Source of the DNA: Armatimonadota bacterium | GTDB taxonomy: Bacteria; Armatimonadota; Fimbriimonadia; Fimbriimonadales; Fimbriimonadaceae | NCBI GenBank assembly: GCA_023428805.1 | Contig: JAEYWW010000105.1 | Span: forward strand, 1 to 14,485 | DNA: 14,485 nucleotides | Direction of reading: 5' to 3' | Shown here: positions 11,911 to 14,485 of the stretch, piece by piece | Layout: each line of letters begins with the position of its first letter | How positions within the stretch are numbered: position 1 is the stretch's first letter | Translations under genes and position numbers: made by a program | Notes under the pieces: generated by a model | Told to the model about the DNA's origin: nothing | The model's input: only the letters and a program-made list of their open reading frames with translations | The model's database searches: none

Positions 11911-12405
11911 ATGAGCGCGCTGACTCTTGAGGAAATGGCGGAGCCCTTTGAATTGTGCATCTGGATCACCGGAGATGCAACACGCATCAAGGACGCCTGG
12001 TGCTCCGCCGAAGAGATTCAAAAGTGGTTCCTTGCCCGTGCGGAGAACCGAGATGCGCTCGGTGCAATCACCGACGAAGCCAAGGTGGAGGGGCGCTATG
12101 AGTGGGAATGGATGGAGGGCAGCAAGGATCGCGGCACGTACCAGCGGGTCGATGATCATCACCTTGAGTTCGGCTGGTATGAAGATGCTGGGCGGGTTCT
12201 GGTGACGTGGGAGCAGGATGGTGGAGAGGTGATGGTCAAACTCCGGCAAGAAATGTTTGAAGGAGAGGTTGCCCAACGCGCCGCCATCCAGCAGGGGTGC
12301 AAGCTTGGCTGGACGTTCTTTCTGACCAACCTGAAGGCCTGGATTGAATCCGGTGTCGATCTCCGCGAAAGGAACATCGCTCACAAGAAGGCTCTCAATG
12401 TCTGA
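11911..12405 (+). CDS. SRPBCC/START-like (AHSA1-type) protein
   Basis: A 164-residue protein whose pattern fits the activator-of-Hsp90-homologue-1-like SRPBCC fold, a helix-grip cavity that binds hydrophobic ligands. Typical features are the early helix with the tryptophan-phenylalanine pair (DAWCSAEEIQKWFLA), the acidic strands EGRYEWEWMEG and HHLEFGWYE, the strand GRVLVTWEQ, and the long C-terminal helix (GCKLGWTFFLTNLKAWIESG). No signal peptide, so cytoplasmic. The ligand is unknown. The ATG at 11901 is out of frame and was not used. The last 8 nt overlap the start of the rhamnose-reductase gene, so the two are co-translated, although no metabolic link is obvious. Confidence 0.8.
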   Translation: MSALTLEEMAEPFELCIWITGDATRIKDAWCSAEEIQKWFLARAENRDALGAITDEAKVEGRYEWEWMEGSKDRGTYQRVDDHHLEFGWYEDAGRVLVTWEQDGGEVMVKLRQEMFEGEVAQRAAIQQGCKLGWTFFLTNLKAWIESGVDLRERNIAHKKALNV

Positions 12406-13312
12406 AACGCCCGTGGTCGAGGCCACGCCTCTTCGCGTTCTCTTGATTGGGGCGACTGGGATGCTGGGGTCAGATGTCGCGGCGGAGGCTCGACGGCGAG
12501 GGTGGAATCTGGTCGCTCCCACATCACAAGAGCTCAATCTGACCGAGCCCCGGCATCTGGAGCAGCTGCGCGTCCATGATTGGGGCAACCTCGACTGGGT
12601 GATCAACTGCGCGGCGTACACGGCAGTTGACAAGGCGGAGTCGGAGTTCTGGGCGGCGCAGCAACTTAACGGAACCGCACCTGGCATTCTCGCGATGATC
12701 TGCGCACGGAACAAGTGGCGATTTCTCCACGTCTCCAGCGATTTTGTGTTTCGCGGGGATGCGTCCCAGCCGTACCGCGAAACGGACGAAACTGGCCCGA
12801 TCAGCAAGTACGGTCAGTCAAAGCTTTTTGGCGAACAGAATGCGCTGAAGGAAAATCCGGATTCGCTGATTGTCCGCACATCATGGCTTTTTGGGCCAAA
12901 TGGAAAGAGCTTCCCACGCACTCTGATCAACGCCTGGAAGGAAGGGCGCGACCTGCGAGTTGTGGCGGATCAAACGGGAACGCCAACCTACACGGGAGAC
13001 CTGGCGCGGGTGATCGGGGACCTTGTTTCCCTCTCGCCTGGAGGGGGGATTTTTCATGCGGCGGGACCGGATGTGATGACTTGGCACGACTTCGCCACCG
13101 GCGCGATTTCTGCATGGAAGAACGCATACGGACCGCACGAGCGTGAAGTCTTGGTCAGCCCGATCAAGACAGAAGAGTGGCCGACACCCGCGACACGGCC
13201 GCGCTGCTCGGCCTTATCTTCAGAGAAAATCCAATCCCTCGGCATTGCGCCGATGAGGCCCATGAGCGAAGCTTGGGCGGATTTTGTCCAGAGGCTTGGA
13301 CCGGAAGGCTGA
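12398..13312 (+). CDS. rfbD: dTDP-4-dehydrorhamnose reductase
   Basis: A 304-residue short-chain dehydrogenase of the RmlD type, which makes dTDP-L-rhamnose from dTDP-4-dehydro-L-rhamnose with NAD(P)H for surface polysaccharides. The nucleotide-binding motif is GATGMLG at 18-24. NCAAYTAVDKAE at 70-81 is a family signature, HVSSDFVFRG at 111-120 carries the catalytic Ser/Thr-type position, and YGQSK at 138-142 is the YxxxK catalytic pair. VRTSWLFGPNGKSFPRTLI and DQTGTPTYTGDLA also match. The start ATG overlaps the previous stop (ATGTCTGA), with GAAGG 7 nt upstream. The usual partners rfbA, rfbB and rfbC are not in this window. Related sugar-nucleotide reductases cannot be fully excluded. Confidence 0.9.
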   Translation: MSETPVVEATPLRVLLIGATGMLGSDVAAEARRRGWNLVAPTSQELNLTEPRHLEQLRVHDWGNLDWVINCAAYTAVDKAESEFWAAQQLNGTAPGILAMICARNKWRFLHVSSDFVFRGDASQPYRETDETGPISKYGQSKLFGEQNALKENPDSLIVRTSWLFGPNGKSFPRTLINAWKEGRDLRVVADQTGTPTYTGDLARVIGDLVSLSPGGGIFHAAGPDVMTWHDFATGAISAWKNAYGPHEREVLVSPIKTEEWPTPATRPRCSALSSEKIQSLGIAPMRPMSEAWADFVQRLGPEG

Positions 13313-13331
13313 GCCCGGCCAAGCAAGGGCG

Positions 13332-13337
13332 TAGTAT
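13332..13337 (+). promoter_or_regulatory. -10 box for leaderless start of the peroxiredoxin gene
   Basis: TAGTAT ends 6 nt before the ATG at 13344. There is no Shine-Dalgarno sequence between them. CTGAGC at 13309-13314, which includes the rfbD stop, is a weak -35 candidate at 17 nt. Confidence 0.5.
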
Positions 13338-13343
13338 CTGGGC

Positions 13344-13796
13344 ATGCTCGAAGAAGGACAGATGTTCCCGGATTTTTCGTTGTCGGATCAAGATGGAAAT
13401 TTTCATACTTTGGAGTCGGTCAAAGGCTCGCCGACGATCATTTACTTTTATCCGAAAGACGACACCGCAGGATGCACGCAGGAGGCGTGCGAGTTCAACG
13501 AGATCATTCCCAGCTTCGAGGGCGCAAAAGTGTTTGGGCTGAGCCCAGACAGCGTCAAAAAGCACCAAAAATTTGCGGCGAAATACGGCTTGTCCTTTCC
13601 GCTGCTCGCCGATGAGGAGCGGTCTCTGATCGATCCCCTTGGACTGTGGATTGAAAAGACCTTCTATGGTCGAAAGTACATGGGCGTAGATCGGACGACT
13701 GTGCTGCTGGATTCGGACGGACGTGTTCAGAAGGTCTGGCGCAAGGTGAACCCGGCGGGCCATGCCGCCGAAGTCCTCGCGGCCCTGAAGAGCTGA
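13344..13796 (+). CDS. bcp: Thiol peroxidase, Bcp/PrxQ-type peroxiredoxin
   Basis: A 150-residue peroxiredoxin that reduces hydrogen peroxide and organic peroxides in the cytoplasm using thioredoxin or a similar donor. The N-terminus MLEEGQMFPDFSLSDQDG is typical. The active site is YPKDDTAGCTQEAC, with the peroxidatic C44 and a resolving C49 five residues later, the atypical two-cysteine layout of the PrxQ group. VDRTTVLLDSDGRV near the C-terminus carries the conserved arginine. Length agrees with the family (about 150-157). It lies 31 nt after rfbD but has its own -10 box, so it is probably a separate transcript. Confidence 0.95.
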   Translation: MLEEGQMFPDFSLSDQDGNFHTLESVKGSPTIIYFYPKDDTAGCTQEACEFNEIIPSFEGAKVFGLSPDSVKKHQKFAAKYGLSFPLLADEERSLIDPLGLWIEKTFYGRKYMGVDRTTVLLDSDGRVQKVWRKVNPAGHAAEVLAALKS

Positions 13797-13806
13797 CCGG
13801 CTTCGG

Positions 13807-13812
13807 TACACT
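13807..13812 (+). promoter_or_regulatory. -10 box for leaderless start of panB
   Basis: TACACT ends 7 nt before the ATG at 13820. No Shine-Dalgarno is present. CTGAAG 16 nt upstream, inside the end of bcp, is a weak -35 candidate. Confidence 0.5.
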
Positions 13813-13819
13813 CGTTTGG

Positions 13820-14485
13820 ATGGCCTCCAAGGTCACGGCACCGGGCCTGATCCGGCTGAAAGAGAAGGGGCAGAAGATCGTCAGCATCACGGCTTACGAT
13901 GTCCTCAGCGCATCCTTGGCCGATGAAGCAGGCGCGGACTTCATCCTTGTGGGTGACTCGCTCGGGAACGTCATCCTTGGTTTGGATACAACCGTTCCCG
14001 TCTCCCTGGACCACATCGAGCACCATGTGCGTGCGGCGCGCGCGGGCTGCCGTCATGCCCTGCTGGTCGCTGATCTTCCGTTTGGCAGCTATCAAGCTGG
14101 AGTGGCGGATGCCGTTCGGAGTGCGGTTCGACTGATGAAGGCGGGCGCGGAAGCGGTCAAGCTGGAAGGAGCTTATACCGATGAAGTTCGGGCGCTTGTG
14201 AAGGGAGGCATCCCCGTCATGGGGCATCTCGGCATGACTCCCCAATCTGTTCATTCCTTTGGCGGGTTCAAGGTTCAGGGGCGCGAGGAGGAGGCGGGGC
14301 AGTTGATTTTCGACCAAGCAATTCTGCTGCAGGAGGCGGGGGTGTTTGGGATTGTTCTCGAATTGGTTCCTGCGCAGTGGGCGGAGAAGATTTCAAGAAA
14401 TCTTCGGGTGCCTGCCATTGGAATCGGGGCCGGGGCGGGATGTGATGGCCAGATTCAGGTTTTCCACGACATCATGGGCTTGAAC
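13820..14485 (+). CDS. panB: 3-methyl-2-oxobutanoate hydroxymethyltransferase, 3' end outside window
   Basis: Ketopantoate hydroxymethyltransferase, the first committed step of pantothenate (and so coenzyme A) synthesis, adding a hydroxymethyl group from methylene-tetrahydrofolate to 2-oxoisovalerate. 222 codons are visible of a family length of about 260-280. The conserved parts are SITAYDVLSASLADEAGAD, VGDSLGNVILG with the magnesium ligand D46, ADLPFGSYQ with D85, VKLEGA with K114 and E116, PVMGHLGMTPQSVHSFGGFK, the catalytic E181 region (GIVLELVPA), and IGIGAGAGCDGQIQV. It starts with ATG at 13820 directly behind a -10 box, 23 nt after bcp, and remains open to the last base of the window. 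Confidence 0.96.
   Translation, partial: MASKVTAPGLIRLKEKGQKIVSITAYDVLSASLADEAGADFILVGDSLGNVILGLDTTVPVSLDHIEHHVRAARAGCRHALLVADLPFGSYQAGVADAVRSAVRLMKAGAEAVKLEGAYTDEVRALVKGGIPVMGHLGMTPQSVHSFGGFKVQGREEEAGQLIFDQAILLQEAGVFGIVLELVPAQWAEKISRNLRVPAIGIGAGAGCDGQIQVFHDIMGLN

Overview
The window reads as ordinary chromosomal DNA of a free-living, high-GC, non-model bacterium. I see no insertion sequence, phage gene, CRISPR array, tRNA or rRNA. Secreted amidohydrolases, a glycine-rich exported protein, an RQC/HRDC/HTH-type RecQ and several start codons placed directly behind a -10 box fit a deep-branching phylum such as Armatimonadota (Fimbriimonadia-like). That placement is a weak inference from style, not from any search.

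Layout. (1) 1-1380: the end of a ribosomal protein operon, rplN (cut by the window edge), rplX and rplE, closed by a strong hairpin terminator where other bacteria usually continue with S14/S8/L6. (2) 1433-5434: a two-gene operon of exported amidohydrolase-like proteins joined by a GTGA overlap. It holds three amidohydrolase domains in all; only the middle one keeps its metal ligands. (3) 5435-5606: a short intergenic stretch with a 17-bp inverted repeat, then a TATAAT box 8 nt before the ATG of recQ. (4) 5621-7792: recQ, interrupted by one in-frame TGA that separates the helicase/Zn/RQC part from the HRDC and HTH parts. (5) 7797-8303: an unrecognised 168-residue protein whose 3' end overlaps a convergent zinc-finger membrane protein (complement of 8280-8714). 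(6) 8772-10477: an M28 metallopeptidase and a FlaR-like P-loop kinase, translationally coupled, ended by a 17-bp bidirectional terminator. (7) 10531-11817 (minus): a secreted Gly/Ser-repeat protein. (8) 11911-13312: an SRPBCC/AHSA1-type protein overlapping a dTDP-4-dehydrorhamnose reductase gene. (9) 13344-14485: a Bcp-type peroxiredoxin, then panB, which runs off the window end.

How the genes relate. Except for the ribosomal operon, the amidohydrolase pair and two coupled pairs, these are single housekeeping or accessory genes with their own promoters. The most notable signals are the in-frame TGA in recQ with a perfect hairpin just downstream, the repeated leaderless gene starts, the amidohydrolase set with two catalytically dead-looking domains, and the truncated ribosomal operon. 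I found no convincing new defence or mobile system.
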